Below are positions 52,996 through 60,507 of a stretch of 64,000 nt of DNA, piece by piece. The stretch is from Bacteroidota bacterium (lineage in GTDB: Bacteria; Bacteroidota; Bacteroidia; Bacteroidales; F082). Within the stretch, counting starts at the first letter, position 1, and the number at the start of each line of letters is the position of its first letter. The notes beneath the pieces are model-generated. The model saw only the letters and a list, made by a program, of their open reading frames with translations. It was not told where the DNA came from and ran no database searches. Both the position numbers and the translations under genes were made by a program. The stretch lies in NCBI GenBank assembly GCA_018830105.1, contig JAHJTC010000008.1, positions 1 to 64,000 of the forward strand, read 5' to 3'.

Positions 52996-53035
52996 TTAAG
53001 AAAAATGTTTCTTAATAAAGAAACTATTACCTTTG
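52996..53035 (+). promoter_or_regulatory. HigBA operator-promoter with overlapping inverted repeats
   Basis: Two overlapping perfect inverted repeats share a central half-site: TTAAGAAA/TTTCTTAA (52996-53015) and GTTTCTT/AAGAAAC (53007-53024). They end four bases before TACCTTTG (53028-53035), a -7 box, and 17 bases further on is the toxin start. This is the usual layout of a toxin-antitoxin autoregulatory operator. Confidence 0.6.
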
Positions 53036-53051
53036 CAAAAATGTTTGATAA

Positions 53052-53399
53052 GTGCAGGCAGCAAAATTTAAAGTTGAGTTTTTAGAAGAGGCAGCTGAGT
53101 TCCTTGACAGTCTTGATGAAAAGGTAAGAGATAAAATTATTTACAACATCACAAAATCTATGTTTTCAAGCGACAAGAATCTTTTCAAAAAGCTAACTGA
53201 TGAAATCTGGGAGTTTAGAACACTGTTTAACAAAACGCATTACAGGCTTTTCGCTTTTTGGGACAAATCAGGTAAAGGCAAAACGCTTGTAATAGCTACA
53301 CATGGACTGATTAAGAAAACAGATAAAACCCCAAAAAGTGACTTGAATAAAGATGAACGTTTGAGAAAAAATTATTTTGAATTAAAAAACAAAATATAA
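53052..53399 (+). CDS. higB: HigB-like toxin (RelE superfamily, phage-derived Gp49-like)
   Basis: A 115-residue protein with GTG start. It has FKVEFLEEAAEFLDSLDEKVRDKI, LFKKLTDEIWEFRTLFNKTHYRLFAFWDK and TLVIATHGLIKKTDKTPKSDL, the plan of HigB/Gp49-type ribosome-dependent mRNA interferases with basic residues near the end. The toxin gene precedes the antitoxin gene, the order usual for higBA. The antitoxin follows after 65 bases. Confidence 0.88.
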   Translation: MQAAKFKVEFLEEAAEFLDSLDEKVRDKIIYNITKSMFSSDKNLFKKLTDEIWEFRTLFNKTHYRLFAFWDKSGKGKTLVIATHGLIKKTDKTPKSDLNKDERLRKNYFELKNKI

Positions 53400-53464
53400 T
53401 GAAATAAGCATGAGCAAAATAATGATTGACTTACATATTTTGCATGTGTAATTCCATCTGACTT

Positions 53465-53815
53465 ATGAACAATATAAAAAATAAACAAATGAAAAAGCAA
53501 GAAATAAAAACCTACAGTTTGGAAGAAATTACCAACAAATATATTGGTAAAAAAAATACACCAAAGCGCGAAGCCTTTGAAAACGAATTACGACTTGACT
53601 TACTTGGAGAAGCTATAAGGAAAGCTAGATTAGAGCGAAACCTGACGCAAGAAGAACTTGGACGTCTTGTAGGCGTTCAAAAAGCTCAAATATCAAAACT
53701 GGAAAACAGTTTGACTGATGCAAGATTTGAGACAATTATCAAGGTTTTTAAAGCCCTTAATGCAAAGATAAATTTCAATGTTGAGTTACTTAACCAAACA
53801 GTTAAAATCGCTTGA
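53465..53815 (+). CDS. higA: HigA-like XRE antitoxin
   Basis: A 116-residue protein with a helix-turn-helix of the XRE/Cro type at about residues 48-105 (LLGEAIRKARLERNLTQEEL, LVGVQKAQISKLENSL). The N-terminal part (KTYSLEEITNKYIGKKNTPKREAFENEL) is the antitoxin extension that covers the HigB surface. Met at 53465 or at 53489 (MKKQEIKTYS) may be the start. It probably binds the inverted repeats upstream of higB. Confidence 0.88.
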   Translation: MNNIKNKQMKKQEIKTYSLEEITNKYIGKKNTPKREAFENELRLDLLGEAIRKARLERNLTQEELGRLVGVQKAQISKLENSLTDARFETIIKVFKALNAKINFNVELLNQTVKIA

Positions 53816-53902
53816 TATTCAAGCATAATTACTAAGGGCACCACTATAAATATTATCTGAAATGCATAAAATTCACCCTAATTAATGCCACGAATAAAAT
53901 TG

Positions 53903-53910
53903 TACTTTTG
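53903..53910 (+). promoter_or_regulatory. -7 box for the third toxin-antitoxin pair
   Basis: TACTTTTG fits TAnnTTTG, 15 bases before the antitoxin start codon. Confidence 0.45.
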
Positions 53911-53925
53911 TAAAAACAGTTAACA

Positions 53926-54159
53926 ATGAAAGCCATCGAAATAAACACACGTACGAATAAGGAAGGACGGCTATCGCTGGATTTTCAACTTGATCAACCC
54001 GACAAGAAAGTTCGGTTGCTGATTTTACTTGAAAATGATGAGGAAACCCAGGAAGAATCCTGGCTAAAAGCTGTCGCATCCAATCCGGCATTTGATTTTT
54101 TAAAAGAGGCGGATGAAGATATTTACACTGTAAATGACGGAGAAGCCTGGTATGGTTAA
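53926..54159 (+). CDS. Antitoxin of a MazF/PemK-like pair
   Basis: A 77-residue protein with a beta-strand N-terminus (KAIEINTRTNKEGRLSLDFQLDQPDKKVRLLILLEN) and an acidic helical C-terminus (WLKAVASNPAFDFLKEADEDIYTVNDGEAWYG). This resembles the short antitoxins that end in a helix such as FDFLxxxxEDIY and precede PemK-like toxins. Its stop overlaps the toxin start by eight bases (TATGGTTAA), so the two are translationally coupled. Confidence 0.8.
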   Translation: MKAIEINTRTNKEGRLSLDFQLDQPDKKVRLLILLENDEETQEESWLKAVASNPAFDFLKEADEDIYTVNDGEAWYG

Positions 54160-54493
54160 AAACTCAGTGGTTTTAGTTCCCTTCCCTTTCGACGAATTTG
54201 ATGCTGTGAAAGTTAGGCCTGCTTTATGTCTTACAAATGAAATTGGTTCATTTGATCATGTGATAATCGCTTTTATTTCAAGTAAGATACCACAAGAAGT
54301 TTTAAAAAGTGATCTCATCCTCTCACAAAAAATTCAGGGTTTTAAAAAGACCGGACTTATGAAAGACTCTGTTATCCGCTTGCATAAATTAGTAACAATA
54401 CCTAAGTCCCTCATTAGAAGAAAACTTGGTGTAATCAGTCCGGCAACTAATAGTCAAATCAAAGAAAAGCTTCTCAATATGTTTGAGTATTAG
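54152..54493 (+). CDS. MazF/PemK-family toxin
   Basis: The start at 54152 (MVKNSVVLVPFPFDEFDAVKVRPALCL) is preferred to the Met at 54134 because family members start at this strand. The 113-residue protein has the PemK plan: VVLVPFPFDEFD, KVRPALCLTNE, DHVIIAFISSKIP, the strand DLILSQKIQGFKKTGLMKDSVIRLHKLVTIPKSLI and a C-terminal helix. Such toxins cut mRNA at short sequences. The conserved Arg-Pro and the Ser in FISSK are present. Confidence 0.88.
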   Translation: MVKNSVVLVPFPFDEFDAVKVRPALCLTNEIGSFDHVIIAFISSKIPQEVLKSDLILSQKIQGFKKTGLMKDSVIRLHKLVTIPKSLIRRKLGVISPATNSQIKEKLLNMFEY

Positions 54494-54497
54494 TTTG

Positions 54498-54531
54498 TTT
54501 GATGCTTGTAAATCTTCAATGCTTAATTTTG
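54498..54531 (+). promoter_or_regulatory. Promoter of the fRMsr gene
   Basis: TTTG (54498-54501), a 22-base gap and TAATTTTG (54524-54531). The spacing is one base longer than usual. The start near 54538 favours the Met at 54561. Confidence 0.45.
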
Positions 54532-54560
54532 CAGCAATTTCATTACCAAATGTCATCAAT

Positions 54561-55025
54561 ATGGACACCACAAAAAAACACGCACGCTACGAACGTATCT
54601 ACCTTCAGCTGATTGAGCTCCTCAAAAAGAGTAACAATCCCCTTTCGAATATGGCTACCATTGCCGCCCTGCTTAGTGGTAAAATGGATTATTTTTTCTG
54701 GACAGGCTTTTATTTGCTGCAGGACGGCAAATTGCAGGTTGGTCCTTATCAGGGTTCACTGGCTTGTATTGATCTGGCCAAAGATACCGGCGTTTGCTGG
54801 GCCGGAATTAATCAGGCCAAAACCGTGATTGTGGATGATGTGCATGCCTTTGATGGCCATATCGCCTGCGACAGCCGTTCGCAATCCGAAATTGTGATTC
54901 CCCTGCGCAATAAAAAAAACGAAATTGTAGGTGTGATGGATGTTGACAGCAGCGAAAAAAACAGCTTCGACGCTACTGATGCCTACTGGCTTGAGCGCAT
55001 CGTGGGTTTGATTTACACACAATAA
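54561..55025 (+). CDS. msrC: Free methionine-(R)-sulfoxide reductase (GAF domain)
   Basis: The start at 54561 (MDTTKKHARYERIYLQLIEL) is chosen by family length. The 154-residue GAF-type enzyme reduces free L-methionine-R-sulfoxide using thioredoxin. Its catalytic Cys residues are all visible: LACIDL, TGVCWAGI and HIACDSRSQSEIVIPL. Further typical segments are YFFWTGFYLL, VGPYQGSLAC and VVDDVHAF-like IVDDVHAFDGHIACD. It repairs oxidised methionine in the cytoplasm. Confidence 0.92.
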   Translation: MDTTKKHARYERIYLQLIELLKKSNNPLSNMATIAALLSGKMDYFFWTGFYLLQDGKLQVGPYQGSLACIDLAKDTGVCWAGINQAKTVIVDDVHAFDGHIACDSRSQSEIVIPLRNKKNEIVGVMDVDSSEKNSFDATDAYWLERIVGLIYTQ

Positions 55026-55102
55026 TACACGATCTGCCTGCACCTAACCTCCATTAGGATGAACAGATAAAAACTGTAATTTTGCAGCCTTAATTTTTTG
55101 CT

Positions 55103-55666
55103 TTGGTAAATTTGACTTCTATTTTATTCGTGCTGGCGCTCACCTCCGTTGCTTTTCCATTGGCGCTGGGTTTGCATCCTGACAAAGAAAACCGACAGGG
55201 TAATCTGTTTTTAATAGCGCTGCTTTTTGGCGCTGTTCAGGCCATGATGGTATTCCTGGGGAATTTGCTGGGGCAACAATTCATGCATTTGTTCAGTGCC
55301 CATCACCAAATCGTTGTTTTTGCCGTTTTTGGGCTAATCGCTGTTAGGATGATCATCGAAGCGCTTAAAATCCGTAAGGAGAACCGACTTTTTGCCTTTG
55401 AATCCTATTCCAGACTTCTTATTATCGCTATAGCAGCTGCGATCAACAGCCTGATTGCCGGCATGGTCGGAAAATATTTTCAACCATTTGGAACGGCTCT
55501 GCCCTGGGCCTTTTTTATTGCCGGATTTGGCTGGTCGATTTTAGGCTTATTATTACCCATTAATCGAATTAATATATTGTTAGCCAGTGTTTTACAATTG
55601 TTTTTTGCAGTTGTTTTACTCATTATCGGATTACTTTATTTATTTAAACTTCTTGTAATTTCATGA
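55103..55666 (+). CDS. MntP-like six-TM membrane protein
   Basis: A 187-residue protein with a TTG start and six TM segments (about 5-24, 34-55, 67-84, 104-124, 131-150, 160-185). The two-times-three helix layout is like the MntP manganese exporter. The conserved Asp of MntP TM1 (DAFAVS) is replaced: the segment reads ALTSVAFPLALG. So transport of Mn is doubtful. Its stop overlaps the next start by four bases (ATGA). A TAATTTTG box lies at 55077-55084. Confidence 0.55.
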   Translation: MVNLTSILFVLALTSVAFPLALGLHPDKENRQGNLFLIALLFGAVQAMMVFLGNLLGQQFMHLFSAHHQIVVFAVFGLIAVRMIIEALKIRKENRLFAFESYSRLLIIAIAAAINSLIAGMVGKYFQPFGTALPWAFFIAGFGWSILGLLLPINRINILLASVLQLFFAVVLLIIGLLYLFKLLVIS

Positions 55667-56745
55667 ATATTTTCATACAAAAATTCAGCTTCTTTGCGGT
55701 TTCCCTGTTCTTCCTTATCAACGGAATAAGCGCACAGCCACCTTCGGGCTATTATGACAGTGCTGAAGGCCTCTATGAAGAAGCATTGCGTGCGAGTTTG
55801 CACAATATTATCGACAACCACAATGTGCGTTCCTATTCACAGCTTTGGAGCGATTTTGAGCTAACAGACAAAAAACCCAATGGCAAAGTGTGGGATATGT
55901 ATTCGGATCAACCGGGCGGAACTCCTGCCTATGAATACACTTTTTTTAGCGACCAATGCGGCAATTACAGCGGCGAAGGCAGCTGCTATAACCGCGAGCA
56001 CAGCTGGCCCAAAAGCTGGTTTGGCGATGCCAGCCCGATGTACACCGACTTGTTTCACCTCATACCAACCGATGGCTATGTCAATGGCCGCAGAAGTAAT
56101 TATCCTTTCGGCGAAGTTGGATCGGCCTCCTGGACTTCGACCAATGGAAGTAAAGTTGGGAGTAATAACACCCCAGGCTATGGTGGCACCGTTTTCGAAC
56201 CCATTGATGCTTACAAAGGCGATCTGGCACGCGGCATCCTGTATATGACGGTACGGTATTATGGCGAAGACAGCAACTGGCCCGGAAGCGCTATGACCGA
56301 CGGCGCAGATTTATTGCCCTGGGCGATTAGTCTGATGCTACAATGGCACGAGCAGGATCCTGTAAGCCAAAAAGAAATTGACAGAAACAATGACATCTAT
56401 CAGATACAACAAAATAGAAATCCCTTTGTCGATCATCCTGAATTTGCTCAGCAAATTTATGACCCAACAGCCAGCCTGTCAGACAACAGTCAAAAAAAAT
56501 CTATCCATATTTATCCCAACCCGGCCACAGCAAGCGGACACATCAATCTGCAATGGCAAAGCAATACCTCCGTTGACGAACTTGTCTTAACTGATATCCA
56601 TGGCCGAATTGTTCTGAAGGAAATGGTTAATCCCGCTCAACAACAAACACAACTAAAGCTAAACAACATTGAGCCAGGTTTTTATATGATACTGTTATTT
56701 GAAAATCAACAGCAAATTGCAATCAGCAAACTCCTGTTAAATTAA
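55663..56745 (+). CDS. Secreted endonuclease I with T9SS sorting domain
   Basis: A 360-residue protein with signal peptide ending ISAQ (about residue 24). The nuclease domain carries the beta-beta-alpha-metal motif CYNREHSWPKSWFG (about 110-123), as in EndA/Vvn-type periplasmic nucleases, then DLFHLIPTDGYVNGRRSNYPFGEV, with the conserved Asn and His for Mg binding. The C-terminal about 80 residues (IHIYPNPATASGHINLQW to the end) are a type A T9SS sorting domain, so the nuclease is delivered to the surface or medium. Confidence 0.92.
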   Translation: MNIFIQKFSFFAVSLFFLINGISAQPPSGYYDSAEGLYEEALRASLHNIIDNHNVRSYSQLWSDFELTDKKPNGKVWDMYSDQPGGTPAYEYTFFSDQCGNYSGEGSCYNREHSWPKSWFGDASPMYTDLFHLIPTDGYVNGRRSNYPFGEVGSASWTSTNGSKVGSNNTPGYGGTVFEPIDAYKGDLARGILYMTVRYYGEDSNWPGSAMTDGADLLPWAISLMLQWHEQDPVSQKEIDRNNDIYQIQQNRNPFVDHPEFAQQIYDPTASLSDNSQKKSIHIYPNPATASGHINLQWQSNTSVDELVLTDIHGRIVLKEMVNPAQQQTQLKLNNIEPGFYMILLFENQQQIAISKLLLN

Positions 56746-56757
56746 GCCTACACACGC

Positions 56758-57207
56758 ATGCAAAAAATACGTATCACCAAAGAGTTTCATTTTGAAATGG
56801 CACATGCCTTAAAGGGTTACGATGGCCCTTGTCGCAATATTCACGGCCACTCTTACGAATTAAAAGTTACCCTCACAGGTACACCAATTGAAGATACTTC
56901 CAACCCAAAACTGGGTATGATTATGGATTTCGGTGATTTGAAAAAAATCGTCAAACAGCAGGTTGTCGATGTTTTTGACCATGCCTTGGTTTTGAACAAA
57001 GCAGCATCGCAGGAAATGATACAGCACCTTCAGCAACATTTCGACAAGGTATTACTACTTGATTATCAGCCTACCAGCGAATTAATGGTGGGCGATTTTG
57101 CCGCACGTATTGCAACGGCACTTCCAGATAACATCCAGCTTTTTAGTGTGTTATTACGCGAAACCGGAACCGCCTATGCCGAATGGTTTGCCTCCGACAA
57201 TACCTGA
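56758..57207 (+). CDS. queD: 6-carboxytetrahydropterin synthase / PTPS family (QueD)
   Basis: Converts 7,8-dihydroneopterin triphosphate to 6-carboxy-5,6,7,8-tetrahydropterin in queuosine synthesis. The 149-residue protein has the zinc-binding His in FHFEMAHAL and HGHSYEL, the catalytic Cys in GPCRNIHGHS, MIMDFGDLKKIVKQ, the His in VFDHALVLN and the Glu in LRETGTAYAEW. The other queuosine genes are not in this window. It is 12 bases from the endonuclease gene. Confidence 0.92.
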   Translation: MQKIRITKEFHFEMAHALKGYDGPCRNIHGHSYELKVTLTGTPIEDTSNPKLGMIMDFGDLKKIVKQQVVDVFDHALVLNKAASQEMIQHLQQHFDKVLLLDYQPTSELMVGDFAARIATALPDNIQLFSVLLRETGTAYAEWFASDNT

Positions 57208-57247
57208 TCATCGCCTGTCATTTTTGATTCCTTTGAAAGCTTCGGTA

Positions 57248-57263
57248 TGTGATCCATATCACA
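57248..57263. promoter_or_regulatory. Crp/Fnr-type binding site (TGTGA-N6-TCACA)
   Basis: TGTGATCCATATCACA is a perfect match to the symmetric Crp consensus. It is 70 bases before the 63-codon gene at 57333, with TAACTTAG as a weak -7 box in between. It may control that small gene and perhaps the Fe-S pair at 57735. Confidence 0.5.
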
Positions 57264-57332
57264 AATAATCCAAGCACTTGTTTATTTTTCTGCTTTTTCA
57301 ATCACTAACTTAGCGCAAAATTTGCGGTTGTT

Positions 57333-57524
57333 ATGAGAAGCGTTGACACACAGAAACTTGCCAAAGATGAATGCTGGGGAATACAGATCTATGGCTTAAA
57401 CCATTGTAAAAGAATCAATTGTAGGTGGCAGGGACTCAGTGCCTGTGCCGGAAAAAATATTATTAAAACAGGTGTAAATGCCCTGGGACTTAAAATTGGT
57501 GATGCGGGTTTGGCAAATGATTAG
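57333..57524 (+). CDS. Small four-Cys protein of unknown function
   Basis: A 63-residue frame with four Cys (DECWGIQ, NHCKRIN, NCRWQG, SACAGK) and a glycine-rich end (GKNIIKTGVNALGLKIGDAG). The Cys spacing could bind a metal or Fe-S cluster, but I do not recognise a family with certainty. It stands alone behind a Crp-like site and 210 bases before the Fe-S oxidoreductase pair. Composition is like the neighbours. It may be real. Confidence 0.5.
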   Translation: MRSVDTQKLAKDECWGIQIYGLNHCKRINCRWQGLSACAGKNIIKTGVNALGLKIGDAGLAND

Positions 57525-57734
57525 GATTTCACTTCAATAAGCTGTGTTTTTATTCATACTAAATTTAATTCATAACTTATTGTTAATCTGTTAACAAGTG
57601 CTTTTACTACCTTCAATCAGGCGAAGAAATTCTATTTGAGACCTACTAAATCAGCGAGTTAGTTGAATCCCTCACGAGCAACTTCTAAGTTTTTTACGTA
57701 TTATTGCAGGATTAAGTGAATCAAAATATCCTTT

Positions 57735-59048
57735 ATGACTGCACAACTTATATTTGCTCTAACGCTCCTGCTTACCCTGGGTGTATTTGCTTTTACGATG
57801 CGTCGTATCTTCATCAATTTTCGATATACCAAAAAGAAAGCCCTACATAATATTCCGGCCCGTCTGCGCGAAACTTTCAAAGTAGCGATTGCTCAGGAGA
57901 AAATTTTCCGCCACCCGGTGATGGGACTTTTGCACGCCCTGGTTTTTTGGGGATTTATCGTGATCCTTTTCGGTAGTATAGAGATGGTGATCGACGGGCT
58001 TTTCGGCACCGAACGTGTTTTCGGATTTATGGGTTGGTTTTACAATTTTCTGATGGCTTCGGGCGACATCTTCGCTGCCATTATTGCCCTTGCAATTCTT
58101 GTTTTCCTGTTCAGAAGACTGTTTTTACATGTAAAGCGCTTTTATGGCCCCGAAATGAAGCCTGTTTCCAAAGCCGATGCCAACCTCGCACTCAGCTTTA
58201 TCCTTTTTCTGATGCTAAGCCTTTTGGGCATGAACACCTTCTATTTGCTCGAAATGCACAACGAAGGCCACGCTTTTGTGGGGGTTTATCCTGTTAGCCA
58301 ATCGCTGGCAGATCTGTTTGCCGGCATGAATGACGGAAGCATTATCTTCTGGCACAATTTCAATTGGTGGTTTCACATACTGCTGATTTTTGTGTTTGCC
58401 AATGTGTTGCCTTACAGCAAGCACTTCCATGTGTTTATGTCGGTTCCCAATGTATTTGTGAGCCGCATCGAGCCCTTGGGCAAGGTGGACAATATGGACA
58501 ATATCACCAAAGAAGTGAAGCTGATGCTCGACCCTTCGGCGCCAATGGATTCCGGCGCTGAGGAACCAATAGAAAAATTTGGTGTTTCGGATGCCAATGA
58601 TGTAAACTGGGTCAATTATATGAACGCCCTTTCGTGCACCGAATGTGGAAGATGCACCGCAGTTTGTCCGGCCAATATCACCGGAAAGCTGCTTTCTCCA
58701 CGCAAAATCATGATGGATGTGCGGGCCAGGATGAAAGAAAAAAGCGACGGCCTCATCAGAGAAGGAGCTAACTTCGATGATGGCAAATCACTGATTGGCG
58801 ATTATATTTCGGAGGAAGAGCTATGGGCTTGTACCATGTGTAATGCCTGCGCGCAGGAATGTCCGATCAATATCAACCAGCCTTCGCTTATACTCGACAT
58901 GCGCCGGTATTTGGTGCTCGAACAATCCAAGGCACCTTCGGGATTAAATACTGCCTTTGCCAATATTGAAAATAATGGCGCACCCTGGCAGTTTTCGCCC
59001 GAGGACAGGATGAACTGGGCCGAAGAACTTTATCTGAACGAAAAGTAA
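57735..59048 (+). CDS. Membrane Fe-S oxidoreductase subunit (HdrE/NarI plus HdrC-like)
   Basis: A 437-residue fusion. The N-terminal about 230 residues have five to six TM segments with His residues at membrane faces (HPVMGLLHALVFWGF, WHNFNWWFHILLIFVF), as in haem b quinone-reactive subunits. The C-terminal part has two [4Fe-4S] motifs, CTECGRCTAVCPANITGK and CTMCNACAQECPININQ, both complete. It works with the CCG-domain protein encoded 48 bases later, by analogy with HdrDE, LldEF or DsrMK, linking a thiol or carbon redox couple to quinone. The substrate is unknown. Confidence 0.88.
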   Translation: MTAQLIFALTLLLTLGVFAFTMRRIFINFRYTKKKALHNIPARLRETFKVAIAQEKIFRHPVMGLLHALVFWGFIVILFGSIEMVIDGLFGTERVFGFMGWFYNFLMASGDIFAAIIALAILVFLFRRLFLHVKRFYGPEMKPVSKADANLALSFILFLMLSLLGMNTFYLLEMHNEGHAFVGVYPVSQSLADLFAGMNDGSIIFWHNFNWWFHILLIFVFANVLPYSKHFHVFMSVPNVFVSRIEPLGKVDNMDNITKEVKLMLDPSAPMDSGAEEPIEKFGVSDANDVNWVNYMNALSCTECGRCTAVCPANITGKLLSPRKIMMDVRARMKEKSDGLIREGANFDDGKSLIGDYISEEELWACTMCNACAQECPININQPSLILDMRRYLVLEQSKAPSGLNTAFANIENNGAPWQFSPEDRMNWAEELYLNEK

Positions 59049-59096
59049 GGGGAGTTTTTTTTAAAATATCTGAATGCAGACTAAATACCAATACTT

Positions 59097-59897
59097 ATGA
59101 CAAACGAAAAAACTAAAATACAAGTCCCCCTAATGGCCGACCTGGCCGCTGAGGGTCGCAAACCCGAATGGCTGTTCTGGGTGGGCTCGGCCGGTGCTTT
59201 TGACGATCGCTACAAAAAAGTCACCCGCGAATTTGCCAAAATACTTACCCACCTTAAAATAGATTATGCTGTTTTGGGCACCGAAGAATCCGACAGCGGA
59301 GATGTGGCACGCCGGGCCGGCAACGAAATGTTGTTTCAGATGCAGGCGCTGCAAAATATCGACATACTGAATGGCTATGAGGTAAAGAAAATCGTTACCT
59401 GCTGTCCGCACGACTACAACACACTAAAAAATGAATATCCCGAATTGGGCGGCCATTACGAGCTTTGGCACCATTCGCAGTTTCTGGCCGATCTGATCGA
59501 AAAAGGAAGCATAAAAGGGCTTTCAGAAGCTTTCATGAAAAACAAAATCGTGTTTCACGACCCCTGTTACCTCGGACGTGGCAATGGCGAATATGCCGCT
59601 CCGCGATCAGTGCTTGACGCAATTCCGGGGCAAAAACTTGAAATGAAACGCAACAAAAGTTTTGGTTTGTGCTGCGGAGCCGGAGGCGGCCAAATGTTTA
59701 AAGAAGCCGAGAAAGGCGACAAGGAAGTGTTTATCGAGCGCACTGAGGAAGCCATTGAAACCGGCGCTGATATCATCGCAACAGCTTGTCCGTTCTGCAT
59801 GGTAATGATGACCGATGGCATCAAATACAAAAATCAGGAAGACCGCATGAAAAATTACGACATTGCTGAATTGCTGAGCATGAGCCTCGGACTTTGA
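59097..59897 (+). CDS. CCG-domain Fe-S protein (HdrB/HdrD-like)
   Basis: A 266-residue protein with two cysteine-rich CCG-type motifs: the first is VTCCPHDYNTLKNEYPELGG; the second combines FHDPCYLGRGNGEY, FGLCCGAGGGQMFKE and ATACPFCMVMMTDG. These motifs hold the non-cubane clusters that reduce heterodisulfides in HdrB and serve related oxidoreductases. It is the partner of the membrane subunit just upstream. The pair is widespread in Bacteroidota; its electron acceptor and donor are not known from sequence. Confidence 0.9.
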   Translation: MTNEKTKIQVPLMADLAAEGRKPEWLFWVGSAGAFDDRYKKVTREFAKILTHLKIDYAVLGTEESDSGDVARRAGNEMLFQMQALQNIDILNGYEVKKIVTCCPHDYNTLKNEYPELGGHYELWHHSQFLADLIEKGSIKGLSEAFMKNKIVFHDPCYLGRGNGEYAAPRSVLDAIPGQKLEMKRNKSFGLCCGAGGGQMFKEAEKGDKEVFIERTEEAIETGADIIATACPFCMVMMTDGIKYKNQEDRMKNYDIAELLSMSLGL

Positions 59898-60064
59898 TTT
59901 TACAGTAATGTTGACAGCCTGAAACGTAAACCCATCATTCCTCCATGAGGAATTAAAAAATTGGACATGAAATCTGTGAAATTTCGTCGCAGCGCATCCG
60001 AAAAGGCGGGAAAATTATAAAAACTCAGATCTGAGCTGATCTTTACTAACTAAACAACAACATT

Positions 60065-60397
60065 ATGCCCTGGTTCACCCTTATCATCGCCGGCCTGTTT
60101 GAAGTGGCTTTTGCTGCTTCGCTGTCCAAAGCACGCACTTCAGGAGCGCCAGAATCCTATTGGTGGTTTACCGCCTTTTTGATCAGCCTGAGCCTGAGCA
60201 TGTGGTTGCTTTACAGGGCCACGCACCATATCCCGATGGGCACAGCTTATGGCGTGTGGACTGGCATTGGCGCTGTAGGAACTGTTTTGGTCGGAATCAT
60301 CTTCTTTCAGGAAGCTGTAAACTTTTGGCGGCTGTTTTTTATCAGCACCTTAATCATCAGCATCGTGGGACTTAAAATAGTTTCTGCAGCCTCCTAA
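60065..60397 (+). CDS. SMR-family exporter (SugE/Gdx-like)
   Basis: A 110-residue protein with four TM segments. The key Glu is in IIAGLFEVAFAASLSKA (Glu13), and IPMGTAYGVWTGIGAVGTVLVGI is the family signature of the SugE/Gdx branch, which exports guanidinium or quaternary ammonium compounds by proton exchange. No guanidine riboswitch was recognised upstream, so the substrate is left open. It is monocistronic. Confidence 0.9.
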   Translation: MPWFTLIIAGLFEVAFAASLSKARTSGAPESYWWFTAFLISLSLSMWLLYRATHHIPMGTAYGVWTGIGAVGTVLVGIIFFQEAVNFWRLFFISTLIISIVGLKIVSAAS

Positions 60398-60507
60398 TTT
60401 CATTCAACAGCTCTTGTTAATTCAGCAAAAACTGTTAATTCATCTACCTTGGTACACAAATTAATAGTTTTGAGCTTAGAATTTCCGATAAGTTATGGCA
60501 TAAAAAC

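Noticed and set aside
59898..60064. Guanidine riboswitch upstream of the SMR exporter
   Set aside because: None of the known guanidine aptamer motifs (such as paired ACGR loops) could be made out in this short interval.
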